Assembly (NCBI GenBank): GCA_963573305.1
Contig: OY754329.1
Location: 45,280,417 to 45,344,416, forward strand
DNA: 64,000 nucleotides
From: Pyrrhosoma nymphula
Lineage: Eukaryota; Arthropoda; Insecta; Odonata; Coenagrionidae
Direction of reading: 5' to 3'
Positions 1-12,135 of the stretch are shown one piece after another. Below the pieces are notes generated by a model that worked only from the letters and a program-made list of their open reading frames with translations, searched no databases and was not told the DNA's origin. Position numbers and translations under genes: made by a program. How positions within the stretch are numbered: position 1 is the stretch's first letter; every line of letters begins with the position of its first letter.

Positions 1-596
1 TTTCTTGCAAGCTCTACCAATCAGAATTTGGATTAGTTTCGACAGCTCGGAGTGCAGAAGGTGAACTAGCGGCTCCTCCCGCTGGAAGAACTTGGTGAAG
101 CGTGTAAGCATGTGAGCACTTAGGCCCGGCTTAAGGCCAGGGCCGTGATTGTGAAAAAATATTGTTTTACTACGTTTGGTGAATAGGTTTGATAAGCGGG
201 GGTGGGCGGCTGGAATCCAGAAGCCGGAAGGTGCTAATTAATCTGTAATGATTTTACAAATTACATATGCGTTCCAAGAGCCTTCTTCCTTGAAGCTACA
301 TTTCTCTAAAATCGACGGAGTTTGCGCGACAAACGTTTTTACTCCGAATTGTCCATGTTTGACGGGTTCCACACATTACACTTCGCCGTATTAAGGTCTA
401 TGAAGTAACCTATATAGTAGGCCATTGAACGTAGAATACGAATGCACCGTTCCAAACGTCCTCGTAGAAAGTTGAAAAAATGACTTTGGGCCAGCTTTTT
501 TCGATTAGGGCCCACCGTGCGTCGCTTGCCCTTGCGCTCAAAACGCCCGTCAGTGCGGGATGGGCATCATTAGTGTAGTACATGAATAAATTAAGT
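1..596. other. No recognisable gene or repeat
   Basis: Mixed-composition sequence with no ORF that resembles a known family on either strand and no clear inverted repeat. It lies downstream of the minus-strand exon that follows and could be intron. Confidence 0.3.
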
Positions 597-1319
597 TTAT
601 TGTTCCAATGCTGGTGCACATACGGAACTAAGTGGTAGTGACAACGGCGACAACACGCAACACTGAAATATCCTACCAATATTGCTGAGGAAATTTAAAA
701 AAATACTCACTTTGAAAGTCTCTCCAATACCGTTGCACGACAATGCGCAAAAATCAGATGCCACACCCTTCAGAACCCAGATTAGTTCTGCTTTAGTGGT
801 ATCAGAGCGGACGCTGTGCAGACCGACGATCAACGGAGCAGCATTGCGACAGGGGCGGCTCCAGACCAGAGGGGGGGGTACCGCTGGCTCTGGAGGAATG
901 AAACACTTCCCAGGAAAAGGGGAGTCCGGGAGTTTCGTCCCGGGAAATTGTAACAAAACTATGTGTAAAATGAAGAAAAAATAAATAAAATACACCTGGT
1001 TTTTGGGAGGGGGGAAATTGCCCCCTCCCCTTGGAGCCGCCATTGTATTGCGAGGGGCGATGCTGTCTGCATTGTAGTTGGATGAAGATGTCAGCTGTAG
1101 CTGACCGACGTTAAGTTTGGCAGCCACCTGCTGAATGTGCTCTCGTGTTTTGACGCGCTGCTGCACAGCTTGGAAACCCTTCTTATTGACATCGATGGGA
1201 CTTATGCACACCCGGCAGAAGAGCACATCATCGGCCTCCTTTGTGCCCCATTCTTGGACTTTATGCCCCTGCCCATCGCCCCTGGATAGGAGCTTGTCGT
1301 TTACCTTACAACCTGGCAT
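597..1319 (-). CDS. Transposon-related zinc-finger-like exon containing an in-frame MITE
   Basis: An uninterrupted 240-codon minus-strand frame starts at an ATG (1319, MPGCKVNDK). Seen: a CRVC pair followed about 25 residues later by VKTREHI, which resembles a BED/TTF-like finger. The first of the two expected histidines appears as arginine (QQRVKTREHI), so zinc binding is doubtful. After the inserted MITE the frame resumes with KAELIWVLKGVASDF, which resembles a segment following such fingers in uncharacterised, probably transposon-derived arthropod proteins. A strong donor-like GTGAGT follows ...GETFK near 713, so the true exon probably ends there and the last 38 codons are intron. A second GTAAGT lies just upstream of the ATG, near 1333, so the ATG itself may be intronic. 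The 850-1045 MITE plus one target duplication is 204 bp, or 68 codons, and keeps the frame open. Family assignment is from memory of motif order; function is unknown. Confidence 0.4.
   Translation of the reverse strand: MPGCKVNDKLLSRGDGQGHKVQEWGTKEADDVLFCRVCISPIDVNKKGFQAVQQRVKTREHIQQVAAKLNVGQLQLTSSSNYNADSIAPRNTMAAPRGGGNFPPPKNQVYFIYFFFILHIVLLQFPGTKLPDSPFPGKCFIPPEPAVPPPLVWSRPCRNAAPLIVGLHSVRSDTTKAELIWVLKGVASDFCALSCNGIGETFKVSIFLNFLSNIGRIFQCCVLSPLSLPLSSVCAPALEQ
850..1045. mobile_element. hAT-type MITE, 196 bp, inside an ORF
   Basis: The left end reads CAGGGGCGGCTCCA and the right end is its imperfect reverse complement (TGGAGCCGCCATTG). The CAGGGGCGG start is typical of hAT elements. The flanks CATTGCGA (842-849) and TATTGCGA (1046-1053) match at 7 of 8 positions, the 8-bp target duplication expected for hAT. 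The element has G-rich and C-rich arms and no coding capacity of its own, so it must have been moved by a transposase encoded elsewhere. Confidence 0.75.
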
Positions 1320-1329
1320 GAAGATACTT

Positions 1330-3741
1330 ACCTTCTATTGGAGACAGAAGCAAAATACAGAGAAACAATAGTCTTCACTGACCAAAACAATAGCACGGCA
1401 GCGCTTGTGGAGAAGGGAGGAGAGAGCGACGGGGAGGCGAAGAAGCAGTAGTGCAGAAGGATGGTGCCACAACTACCACTAGGAAGAGATGGCAGCGCGT
1501 GTTGATAGCTCACAGCATAATGTTTACTCGCCGTATGGCCCGTCACAATCTAGGCGAATTTTACCGACGCGGCTGAGTAAAAATAGTATATTTTACTCAC
1601 ATTGTAGCCAGATTACCGAGTGTAATTGATGTGCCTCTTTTTAGCTGGAGAATAAACTCGAGATGGAAGGTTCAAGAGAATACCTGTTAATAGTATTGCA
1701 TGCATTGACTAAAATTTCACTTTTTCAAGCGTGTGATAAACCTGGCCTTATTTGCATAAGGTGACAAAAGGTGACCTGGTAGAAGCCCTGTAGTAAAGAC
1801 AAGAAGCCGTAGCCGAACCAAACACTTCTTCCGCCCTAGCCTAGCTTCTAGTAAACTCAGCTGCGGCCCTAGCCGCAGAAGAGTTTTCTAAGAGAAGGGA
1901 ATTGGGGAGAGATACTTTTAGGAAAAAGCGTGAAGAAGCGCTCACTGAAGACTCCTTCTGGAAAGCAGCGTTATATAGTTTTAGAAACTTGGTCTATGAC
2001 GAAATCAGATAAATGTAGATTGGAGACTTTCCAGTTGTGGATATGGGGAAGGATAGTATCGGGTAGGAAGACGAACCAATGCGATGTTTTCTCGTTCAAA
2101 AATTAGAAGCAATTATGTCACCACGGGCCGGGAATCAACTTACAGCAAACATATCTCTGCTAATAACATTTAAAAATGAATAGTAATTTACTCTTCAATG
2201 GTTGTACTGTGAATTTACAAAGGTGATATAGCGAAAGATCGGTGCCCTTTGGTATTTTGAGGTCGATATAGCGATTTGCCTTTGCCCAAGTCGGTGAGCA
2301 TTAATTAGACTCTAAAAAATCGTTTCAGCTCTACTGCCAACAGCAACCCTTGTGAGAACAAGCAGACTACACGTCAGTAGTCAGGCAATGCTCACGACAG
2401 AACTCACTTCCTTTGCCTACTTGAGCTTCGCGGTTACTGTTTTGGATTCGGACGATGTTGACACCATCTTTGCATCCATCTTGAGTGAATTACGACACCC
2501 GCTACTCATGGCCGCTTCGAGAATCCGAGTCATGGCAGTTTTTTTCTCTTTTCTTTGCCGATCGTATTCCCATCCCCTTGTCACAGCGATTTCAGGTGAA
2601 TATGACCACTGGCATGTTTACGACAATGCTCCCTTCCTTCCCCCGTCACTCATCCCTCCTAATAATCTTTTTCCATTCATTCTTTGCCATAAAATTTTCG
2701 AATTCCTCTGGAAATATCCTCTTCCTCGCCGCTTCCCTTCATCTGCCTCCGTTCATCTACCCGCACTTCCTCATCTATTAAACATCCCTACTAGACCCAC
2801 ATTTTCCCTTTCATTTATTCGCAAAACAGGAGCACAAGGATATTGCTACTTTTTTAAGCCATTACTATATTTGCCATAATACTTGGCGGCATGGAAGTTG
2901 GGCATTTATGCGGGTGAGGAAGATATTGCAAAACTGCCGCGATGAACGGCAAATGAAGCGATGAGAACTGCCAGAAGTAAAAGGGTTTTCCGGACCGGGA
3001 AACCCTAATCCTCGTGGATGGCGGCCCACAAGGAAGCGTAATGGGCCCTTTATACCTTATTTATATATATATATATATGATATTAATAAGTTTTCTGACG
3101 ATGAGATCATCCACCGAGATATTGCCTCAAAAATGGACTTGGAGGCTCTCTAATCGCATTTTAACATCGTTAACTCGTGGTGTCTTGAGTAGAGGCCCGA
3201 TCAAGCAAAAGCAAAATACCTAGCCTGTAGCCTTCCCGGAAATATTCTGAAGTCAGATTCCCACGTATAAGTTCATTCTTTTGATCTACAGATTTTCAAT
3301 TTCAGGTAAAATGGTTGCTTAATTGAGACGATAATTTTTGTTGTAGCTGCGAGCATCATTTCCGAAAGTTTACAATCCTGATTTGATTAAAAGTCGTATA
3401 TGTGCCGTCACATTCCCTATTTGCTGTCGTTCACTCTGATTTGATTTCATGCAGATGTACGTATGTGTTCAAGGTAGGAAAAAATTATGCGCTCAAATGA
3501 TGGAAAAATGGATAGGGATCTCTATCATTGCCGCTACATATTTCTGAAAATGTAGGATCACAAAGCCATAATTCGGGATATGATTTCCGCTATTCTTAAA
3601 CTTGTACGTGAAAAATGACCGGGTGATTTGGATTTAAGGTTCACTCACCTGTGTCGCAGATCAGTTCGGGAACGACGATGACGAAACACGCGGACAACGT
3701 GACGATACGAGGTCCGAGGTGATGAGGGAGGTCGAGATACG
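1330..3741. other. No recognisable gene; short (TA)n at 3061-3078
   Basis: A plus-strand ORF of 175 codons at 2352-2879 has a Ser/Pro/Leu-rich sequence like other pyrimidine-rich stretches here and matches no family I know. A short TA microsatellite lies at 3061-3078. Nothing else supports a gene. Confidence 0.3.
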
Positions 3742-3749
3742 TGCTGGAG

Positions 3750-4209
3750 TAGGGCTGGGCGGTTTCCAATATATTGGTTCCAATATCATTGTTTTTAAAT
3801 ATTGGGATTCCAAAATCACAATTTTTGAACGGCCAATACCAATATCCTGTCTTGGATATTGGTGGACGGAAAAACAATATTTGTAACTGGAATATTCTAT
3901 ACTGAAGAGCCAATATTTCCAATTGGAATACTATAGCAATGACTGGGGAAAAGAAGCTTACATTGCTTTTCTTGTTATATTGACAGACTTGCAAACCATT
4001 TTAAGCAAGATAATTTTACCTGTTAATATCTGTTAATATTGCTATGCTCAATATTTTCCAATATACGAATATTTCATGTTTTCATTATTTCCAATATGCC
4101 AATATTGTTCAATGTTCTATATTCCAATAAAGGTTATTGATATTGGTCCATTTTCAATATTTTAAGATATTAGATATTGATATTGGGATGCATATACCGC
4201 CCAGCCCTA
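3750..4209. mobile_element. hAT-type MITE, 460 bp, built of CCAATAT repeats
   Basis: Perfect terminal inverted repeats TAGGGCTGGGCGGT (left) and ACCGCCCAGCCCTA (right). The flanking 8-mers TGCTGGAG (3742-3749) and TTCTGGAG (4210-4217) match at 7 of 8 positions, as expected for an hAT target duplication. The interior is A+T-rich and dominated by short direct and inverted copies of CCAATAT/ATATTGG, with no coding frame. This makes it a non-autonomous element. Confidence 0.8.
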
Positions 4210-4217
4210 TTCTGGAG

Positions 4218-4720
4218 AGAGCACATTGTGGTCCCCTGTATGGAGCGGTTGCTTAGCAGGAATAACAGTGTTCGGGGTAGGAAGGGCACGCCTACTTTGA
4301 CCATAACATCGAAATCGCATTAGGTTTGAATCCAGTGCCAACTGCTTAGGGGCCATTCAAATATTACTTAAGACGTTTTTGGCGGAATAAGCTCTCTCGT
4401 TGTCTTACGTAGGCGAGTGAGGGGTCCCAGGCAATCTTACGTACAGTTTTAGTCACTTTGAGATATTTTGATCACTTTTTAAAATTATTGTCGCACGAAA
4501 AATTTACTTTTTTAGGATTGTCGCCGCGGTGTGGAGGTAGGTACGCCTGAACAGTCATGTCAACGTAAAAATAAACTTGGAAAAGTCGTGGAAATTTTAA
4601 ATGGGCCTGAAAAATCTGGAAAAGTAATGAAAAATGATAAATTAATCTGGAAATTTGGGTTTCAAAGTCAACATATGATTGTTTTCAATAAGTGAGGAGC
4701 ATCATTTAGGCACTGTCTGT
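4218..4720. other. No recognisable feature
   Basis: Single-copy-looking sequence. GGTTTGAATCC near 4324 resembles a pol III B box, but no convincing A box lies at the right distance upstream. Confidence 0.3.
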
Positions 4721-4724
4721 TGGT

Positions 4725-4975
4725 GTGTGGACTTCATCATTGCCATCACCATTGGTCATTCGATCCTAATATTAATTTCCTGCAGCTCTCCGTTGAACCC
4801 TGTCCTATGCTAACTCCTCTTTGTCATTGTAGCTCTATGCCGTTCAAGCTGGCCTCTGTATTTGTCCCATATGGTCTTATTCGTCTGGCTTTCCCTTCTA
4901 TCATGTTCCTTACGTATTCGTTGTGTCTCAAAGTGTGGCCTATCCTACTGAGCCTTATCTGGTAGTGCACCATAT
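4725..4975 (-). pseudogene. LINE ORF2 C-terminal fragment
   Basis: The minus strand encodes RIGHTLRHNEYVRNMIEGKA, the conserved tail following the reverse transcriptase in a large group of arthropod non-LTR elements (pattern IGHxLRH...IEGK). A frameshift follows, after which residues like DRVQRRAAGN continue the same tail, ending in a GATGATG-rich stretch typical of these 3' ends. Only the last ~80 codons survive, so this is a 5'-truncated dead copy. Confidence 0.65.
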
Positions 4976-5094
4976 GGTTTTCTCCTCATATATTCTTCTC
5001 TACACTTCTGTCGTTTCCGATCTTATTCCTCCATTTGATCTTCAGCATTCAGCATTCGCCTCCACCACCGAGTATCCGCCGCCGGCACGGTGGT

Positions 5095-5420
5095 AACATA
5101 CATAGAATACCATCACGCCATTCCATTTTGGGGAAGGCAAAGAACTTAGTTACTACCGTTAAGACTAGGGTTCTACTGTTAAGACTAGAACTGGCTCTCT
5201 TTAAATAAATTCCTCAATAATGCCTAGTCCTTAATGCACTTTCCGCTCTTATTATATTCATGTGTGCTCTACTATCCTATAGACTCCCAATATTCCTCCT
5301 CTTTAGAGTCTCTTCCACCTCATTCGCGCATGACTCTTCAAATTCGGCCATGGCCTACTCATTCTTAAGCCTATCCATCCTGCTTTGGGCGCTAAACACT
5401 TGTCAGGTACCTACCCCATT
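5095..5420 (-). repeat. LINE 3'-end repeat, copy 1
   Basis: Shares its order of motifs with 62035-62350: ACCATCACGCCATTC followed by a GGGGaAGGCA-like segment, then TCTCTTCCACCTCATTC about 210 bp on. On the minus strand the latter reads as a frame containing MRWKRL...RGG. The ACCATCACGCCATTC end next to CATACATA is the probable 3' terminus. Diverged, with indels. Confidence 0.5.
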
Positions 5421-5429
5421 CCTACTGAA

Positions 5430-7210
5430 ATTACTATACGCTGGTCCTGACATTTTCAGGTTTCGCTGCCAGACAGTGGCGTAGGTACGAATATTTCATT
5501 GGGGAATCGATCGATATTTTATGAATTGATATTGCCTATTTCACAGGGACATGAAACAATTGGTGTCAAACTTTTGTGAGACATGCGTGTAGCGCAGTGA
5601 TTCCCTACCCTTAAACGTTTGCGGCCCCCTTCAGACTGAGGTTACAATGTTGGAGCACCCTTCTTATATTTTATTTTTATTTAAAAAATATTAATTAATC
5701 AAAGTGGAATATGCATCAGGAAAATTTTAACTTCACACGAAAAAATGTTTTCTTAATTTGATGTTATTTATTTAAATAAGGTGATAGTAAAATTGCCAAA
5801 AAACATATAAAATTATATAGTTTAGGTAAAGTATACTACTGGAGTCACGTTGGAAGAAGTTCTTCGATTACTTTCACCATTTGTCGGGCGTGAGAGCAAT
5901 CGATTCCTAAGTTGGTTATACTAAACATTTTTCGCTTTCCCGTAATAATCCCACGGCACACCGTTTGGGAACCACTGGTGTAGCCACGTTTATCCTAAAA
6001 ATATGGCGAACGCTATTGATGTTGCATATAGGGGTTCAAGTACCTACTTCAATTGCTCATACATGCAGAACCAATTAGTTTAATTCCTTAAAAAAATAGA
6101 CGGAAAACAATTATTCTCGGTCACCCATGACATGCAAGCAAAAAAAAAATTTGATCAAAGGGGGGCAATTGATCCCCCCGTACCGAAACCCCCGCTGCCG
6201 TATAATGAAGTCCGGAGGATAACATCTTTGTGCACTGCCATTTTCGCTTCCCGGGCATGTAATTTCACGCTTATAAATACGTTCGAAGGAAGGTGGCTGA
6301 CTTCAACGTGACAAAAGTAGACGAACCAAATGGCGGACTTTTGACCGCATGACAATATCCTAGATAGCGTCTCCTGTGTATTTCAACCTCCTTAGAGGAT
6401 TAGATAAGCTATACGGTCCGAAATGAAGACTCAATACCGCAGCACCCCCTATTCGAGTTGGCGACGGCGATGGCGTCGACTCATCCACTGCACGTCCGAT
6501 AGCTCTGGAAGATTGGTGGATGTCTCATCGTCATTCCTTCCGGAGGCCTACCCGAGCCCCCCCACCCCCCCTCTTCCCTTCCGCCCTCCAAAGGATGCGC
6601 TTGCTTGTCTCTGATGCCGTTTCAGTGGAGCCGAGATTTAGGTATTCGTACCACATGGGGGGATTCCTACTATAAAGACGGCATCCGAGGGCTAACGCCG
6701 GTGCGCAAGATTCCGCAATGTCGTAGTTTTTGCAATTGTCGTATGTTATTTTGGAAGCTTAAACTGCAGAAGTGAATATTTCTTTACGTTCACGATATCC
6801 ATCCAAATCCAGGGTAAATCACAGAAATAAAGCATCTAGCCTGGCCTACCTGAAAATTTTGCGAAGCTCGTTGAAAACACGTGAAAATACTGAAATATAT
6901 GTAGGCAGAACTCTCAATGAATACGCTTCTGAATACTCCTTGTCCTAAAAACGCGCTCTAACGAGAAATTTTCATTCTAAAACATCTTGTCCCAAACTCT
7001 TTTCGAGACATGGTGGTCATGTCGTGATCTCTCTATGTACACTCCGACATCTAAAAAAGGAAGGAAATCAATGGTATGAGAGAAGTGTTTAGATTTTTTT
7101 CTTACCTTCTCATTAGGCACCACGAAATAACCCCTTCTGTAACGCTAAAGTTATATACATACATGTGTTTCATTTGAGTATTCTACCAGCAAATTGTTAG
7201 GTTTTTGGAC
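5430..7210. other. No recognisable gene
   Basis: AT-rich, with a C-rich tract near 6555-6575 and a short ORF at 6423-6614 that resembles nothing known. No terminal inverted repeats were found by eye. Confidence 0.3.
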
Positions 7211-7214
7211 AGTC

Positions 7215-8990
7215 CTTTTTTATGAAATCCTACACCCCAATTTCTGAAACCTTGTCTCGCTTTCCCTCCTGTAGATGTTCCGCCATTAGATCTCTTTTAA
7301 ATTCTTCATATCATCTATCTCTTCTTATTTCGTCCAGAATTTCTATCCTCTTCCTTCCTGTTCCACGCTCCCCCAGTGTTCTCCCTTCTATTACCCTCTT
7401 CAACATGCCCTCTTCTCTCAAAACTTCCTCCATCCATCCCTTCTGCCTTCTCCGAACCTCCACCACTAGCTTCCTCTCCTCTCCGACCATACCAAATACC
7501 TCCTCGTTCGTCTTCCTCACAACCCAGCTCACCCCCTCCATCCTTCTCCAAACTCACATCTCGAAATCCTCCTCAAAAGCTTCAAGTCTACGTACATCCC
7601 TCCTTCACAATGACCAAGTTTCCGACCCATACAGCGCTACACTCCATATTAGAGTTTTCGCCAACCTCTTATTTACGTTTTTTCTCAGATCCCCCTCATC
7701 AATTCCCTTCTCTTCGAAACTGCTTCTTTAACCAGGACAATTCTACATCTGATGTCCCTACCACTAAAACTATTTGCTCCAAAATACTACCCATATACGT
7801 ATACTGCACGACCAGCTCTTATTTATACCCTCCCATTCTTATATTCAGACCCGTCTTCTTACTTCTATAAAATCTCATCACCTTCGTAATCTTATGATTT
7901 ATCTTCATCCCATACCTTTCTCACTGCACCTCTAACGGATTCATCATTGATTGTAACCCCTTTGCTGACTAGCAAACCAATGCTTGATCATCTGCAAATT
8001 TCACTGATTTTATCAGATACCCTCCTACATTTATTCCTACCTCCATAATTATCTCCCCATGCCTCCCTTACCAATTCTTCTGAATACAGGTTAAAAAACA
8101 ACGGACGGTCAACCCTGCCGCACTCCCCGTCCTATCATGGCCCATCTCGATTCTCCATCGGCCACCCTAACCTGCCTTGTGTGGTTCATATACAGATTCC
8201 GAATGAGACGTCTGTCCCTCCAATCAACCCCTAATTTATTCAAGACTCCCATTAATTTCGTCCATTCAACCCTATTGAACGCCTTCTCGAAATCTACAAA
8301 GCAAACAAAAACATCCTTCCCACATTCTAGGTTTCGTTCTACTAGCGTCCTCATAGCTCACTCCTATGGCGTCTCGCGTTCCCGTCCCTCTCCTAAACCC
8401 GAACTGGTCGTCACCCAGGTATTCATTTGCCTTCTCTAGCCTTATATTTATAATCCTCAGAACTACTTTGGCCGCGTGGTAAATTAAGCTTATTGTCCTG
8501 TAGTCTTCGCACGTTTTTTTCCTTACACATCTTCGGTATCGGAATTAGTATTGCCTTCGCGAATTCCTCCGGACACACTCTATGCTCATAAATAAGCGCA
8601 AAAAGTTTTCCTCTTCCATTCTTCCCAATGCTCTTTATAAACTCTGCAGGTATGTTGTCTATTCCCACCGCCTTATTGGTTTTCATGTCTCGTAGACCTC
8701 TTTCGATTTCACTATCAAGGATACCTGGTCCAATGGCATCTCTGTCGATGTCGTCTTCCCTTTCCATATCTAACGTACTAGGACTTATTTCCGTACCATA
8801 CAACTCTTCAGCATATTCATTCCAATTCTACTGGATCTCTTTTGGTTATACGATAAACTTTCCTGACTTGCCTGTTATCGTTGCAATTCTCTTCCCCTGA
8901 CTACCTCTCGTCAGTTCCTTTACCGTCCTATATAATGCTTCTGCTCTTCCTTCATTTTGGAATTTCTCTACCGAATCGTGAAAAATACTC
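7215..8990 (-). pseudogene. Non-LTR retrotransposon reverse transcriptase, degraded
   Basis: Read from 8990 downward on the minus strand. First comes a linker (EALYRTVKELTRGSQGKR), then the RT fingers with DMKTNKAVGIDNIPAEFIK and AKAILIPIPK. The palm follows with VDFEKAFNRVEW and IGRGVRQG, then KFADDQALV, the YADD-like catalytic site. Next is a YMGSILE segment, then the C-terminal tail with ETWSL, RRMEGVSWVVRKTNEEVFG and VIEGRTLGERGTG. The order and spacing are those of the ORF2 C-terminal half of an arthropod LINE; clade (RTE-like or related) is uncertain. Several stops and frameshifts, for example just after GVRQG and throughout 7550-8000, make it inactive. The N-terminal endonuclease is absent. 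The plus-strand ORFs over 7222-7870 are antisense shadows. Confidence 0.8.
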
Positions 8991-9228
8991 CTCTGAAACG
9001 TATTTTGGTGGACTTTTTCGTCAGTATGAGGCTAAATGGTGTAATATTCTGTACAACTAAAGCCTTAAGCTTCCTCGTCCAGATTGCATTTTGATAGTAT
9101 AGTCGTTTTTCATTTAACAACTGGAATGTTGGACGTGAAGTTTCTGTACCACCTGGAAAAGTCACCTGTGTCTGTAGTCCATCGACCTTGCGTATATCCA
9201 TGCTGATACCTAATTTGAGCCGCATAAA
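8991..9228 (-). other. Unidentified minus-strand frame upstream of the LINE
   Basis: An open frame of about 80 codons (from MRLKLGISMDI, through PGGTETSRPTFQLLNEKR) immediately upstream of the LINE remnant. It does not resemble the LINE linker and I cannot assign it. It could be a fragment of another mobile element into which the LINE was inserted, or chance. Confidence 0.2.
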
Positions 9229-9229
9229 A

Positions 9230-9775
9230 AGGATTAGTGTTTTAATGTTAATGGAAATTTAGCCAATTTACTTTTACCTCAAGCTTTACTTTATGTAGAA
9301 AAAAATTGGGGGAAAAGAAAGAAAAACTATATTAATAGTAGCCTCTTCAGTTGAAAATATTTTAAGTATTCTTATAAAATAAAATTTCGGTACATGCAAC
9401 GTTTAAACTGTTTACTGATAAATCGTGCAAATTTTAGCATGGGAAAGGAGTGCTGCTAAAAAAAACATATCAATATATATTACATTATATGAAATATTTA
9501 AAATCTGTAAAACAGTTTTTCCCCATATGAAACATTTATTGACTGAGAATTTCTTTGTTATTCAAAGCCTCATTTGAAAACTTTTTAAGGTGTCACATAA
9601 ATTTACGAGTCGTACAATTTCTATGATTTATTAGAAAATGAAAAATTAATTCCAAATGATATTACCACCTTGTTCGCTGAATGGCGACAAAAACCTATTT
9701 CTTGATCCTCTATCCAAGAGTTGGGCTTTTTTATAATGTCATCATAATCATCGGAAGCCGTAGTCCGATGGCTGT
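9230..9775. other. No recognisable feature
   Basis: Very AT-rich, no ORF of note, no inverted repeat seen. Confidence 0.3.
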
Positions 9776-9779
9776 AACT

Positions 9780-10060
9780 CTCAATCTCATACTCTTTTCT
9801 GAAAGCTGCTTTATCTCTTTAAGGTTGGTACTTACTCATTTTAGCATCCCTCACAAATTGCCATCCTGGCTCTTCCACTGTAATTGTTACCATTTATTGC
9901 TCTTTTCATTATTGTTTTCCATAGGCGCTTATTTCCCAAAATGTGGCCAATGAGCTTATATTTTCTTCTTTTCGTGGTTTTTATGAAATATCTCTTTTCC
10001 TCAGCATTTCGCAGGCCTTTATTGGTGATTCTCTCTGTCCATTGAATCTAAATTAACCAT
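9780..10060 (-). pseudogene. LINE ORF2 C-terminal fragment
   Basis: The minus strand reads IQWTERITNKGLRNAEEKR, then KRRKYKLIGHILGNKRLWKT. This matches the WTxRxTNEEVL...KxKxIGHxLRH tail of arthropod LINEs. It keeps about 70 codons and decays into stops after the IGH motif. Copy separate from the 7215-8990 element. Confidence 0.65.
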
Positions 10061-10064
10061 TCTT

Positions 10065-11895
10065 CTTTTTTGAATTTATCGATCGCAAAATGAAACTGTA
10101 TCAAAAGTTTCCTCAGACATAGAGATAATTTTTATTTTCCATTCCGCCTCGAATTCAAAATATAATCCTCAGTCATCGCTGCAATAATATTTATACACCC
10201 CCGTTAAGCCAAGGGTTGGCTCCTTATATTCCGCGAGCGAACTCGGCGTCAGAATGTGGAAAGTTTATTTCGAAAGACTGCCGTGATTCAGCTCATCTTG
10301 CGGATTCAAAACGCTTCTCCGGTATCCACGTGGCACGAAAGCATATTTACCTTCGTGAGTGTGGAGTTGTAAGAGGGTGAGGGAGTGGAATTGAAAGCGG
10401 TCCGAATCGCGCATAATTCGTCATGGCCTACAATCCGCGGAGCATTTTTCCGGAGTCAACGGTGGTTAAGGTGACTCCGGAATGAAATTAAATTCGATGA
10501 CGGTGGGAAATTGAAAGGTGGGAAATAATTGAAAGGAATGCTGATGGGTATTATTCAAGGAAAGCAAATATTTAGGGATGAGGGAATTACACAACTCACA
10601 TTGGAAGAGATATTGCTATCTTGCATACATTATTTCCTTAATAAAATATAAATTTATGATAGTACGTAATTGAAAGTGTGCAGTAGTTCATTCCAGTTGT
10701 TAAGTAATAATTTCTGCTCGTCTCTCCAAAGCCAGGCAGAATATTGGAATCAGTTATATTGTACTCGGGAATGCAAGTCTGTAGCAAATTGTCCCTATCC
10801 TGCAGATGCATTATCGTCGGGTTGCACACTGGGCCATCATTCTATGTCTCTTATCTTGTCAGTCGATAATTACACGATTATATTGGCTTAGTTTTGGCCT
10901 AATATAATTTCTTTATATATTTTTTTCAATCATTTATTGGGAAAGCTTTAAATTGAGATAAATATCTCAAGTATCTCAATATTTTGTATCATGGAAATAT
11001 TATCAATGCAGTATCTTTTCTTACCTAAGCATTCTGATATCTGCAGTAGGCTTTTTGTTGGCGAGAGCGAAAGCAAGCTAGTGTAATCGTTAAGCGGAGA
11101 GTTACCCTTGATCGACGTGTCATGGCTATTTGGTAAATGACTTGGGCGTAGTCTCATTGCCGTCGTCCGATTCGATGGCAGGTCTTCCGTGGGTTATGGA
11201 AATCTACAGAATATTTTATTTAGTTTTAAATTTTCACCGTAGTTTCTTTCCGTTACTTTTGCCTACATTTCCCCGTCTGGGCAAAAACCTGGTTTCCCTG
11301 TTGAAGGAACTAGGGAAGCGTTAGGTAACACAGTATAGGAGCCTCTTTTCTCCGAAGATCTAATAGGAATTAGTAATACTTTCGCTTCTCAATTGATTCA
11401 GAATATTTGTATTATTTCCCGTTGAAGTGAATAATTAAAATGGGCTATTTGAAGAAATTTATTTCAAAAATAGTTGTTTAGAAAATCAAGCGTACATCAG
11501 GGGCAGTTTTTTATTGAGAAAAATCCGTAGCTCTCCTGTGCTCCCTTGCGTTAATCTATGACGAGACTATTTACACTCTTGTATTAATCATTTGCATTAA
11601 TTTCGATAAAAGCAGTTTTTCATGAAACTATCGTGTTTATTTTTAAAAAGGACATCATTTATAGCCTTGAGCTAACTCAGTCCTCAGATATAGCTCACTA
11701 TTTATGCTAGGTGAGTCACGGAATTCGAATTCCGACTCTGATGTAGATTCCATGATAGAGTGGATAAAATTAACTTTTGTCTCATTGCTATTCGCGAAAT
11801 GGCTACACACGTCGGTGGTATAAGAACTAAACTATTACTTGTCACTCATCACCATTTGTATTCTACTAAATAAATTTTAGGTTCATGGGCACTGG
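10065..11895. other. No recognisable gene; perfect palindrome at 11718-11731
   Basis: Contains a less AT-rich patch (10190-10470) without a family match. GGAATTCGAATTCC at 11718-11731 is a 14-bp perfect palindrome that also mimics a pol III B box; no A box was found. Confidence 0.3.
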
Positions 11896-11899
11896 ACAC

Positions 11900-12135
11900 T
11901 AATGGACATTCCTTCCTATGATTTCTCGAACCCCGGGAGCTTTATCTAACTTTCCATTCCTAAAGCTCTCTACTTTCCAGCATTTAATGACTCTGAAGCT
12001 CTTTGTATATTTGCATCCCTTCATACCATCCAATATTCCTAAAATTCCCTTTGCTATCACACGCTCACCTCATATTCTATTCTTTAGCGCTCATTTAAAG
12101 AATTTCGTTACCCCTCAAAACATCTTTACGGAACG
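11900..12135 (-). pseudogene. Possible LINE 3' tail fragment
   Basis: The minus strand contains ILDGMKGCKYTKSFRVIK, which resembles the LIDGMKRGxxYxxxK segment near the end of the LINE family seen at 29340 and 63450. Upstream residues are too degraded to confirm. Confidence 0.3.

Noticed and set aside
2352..2879. Plus-strand ORF of 175 codons
   Set aside because: No motif, no homologue recognised, pyrimidine-rich composition; not supportable as a gene.
4290..4340. tRNA-derived SINE from a B box-like GGTTTGAATCC
   Set aside because: No acceptable A box at the expected distance upstream.
7222..7870. Plus-strand ORFs of 164-169 codons
   Set aside because: They are antisense to the minus-strand LINE tail, whose conserved motifs are in the opposite strand; their Ser/Pro-rich composition comes from that.
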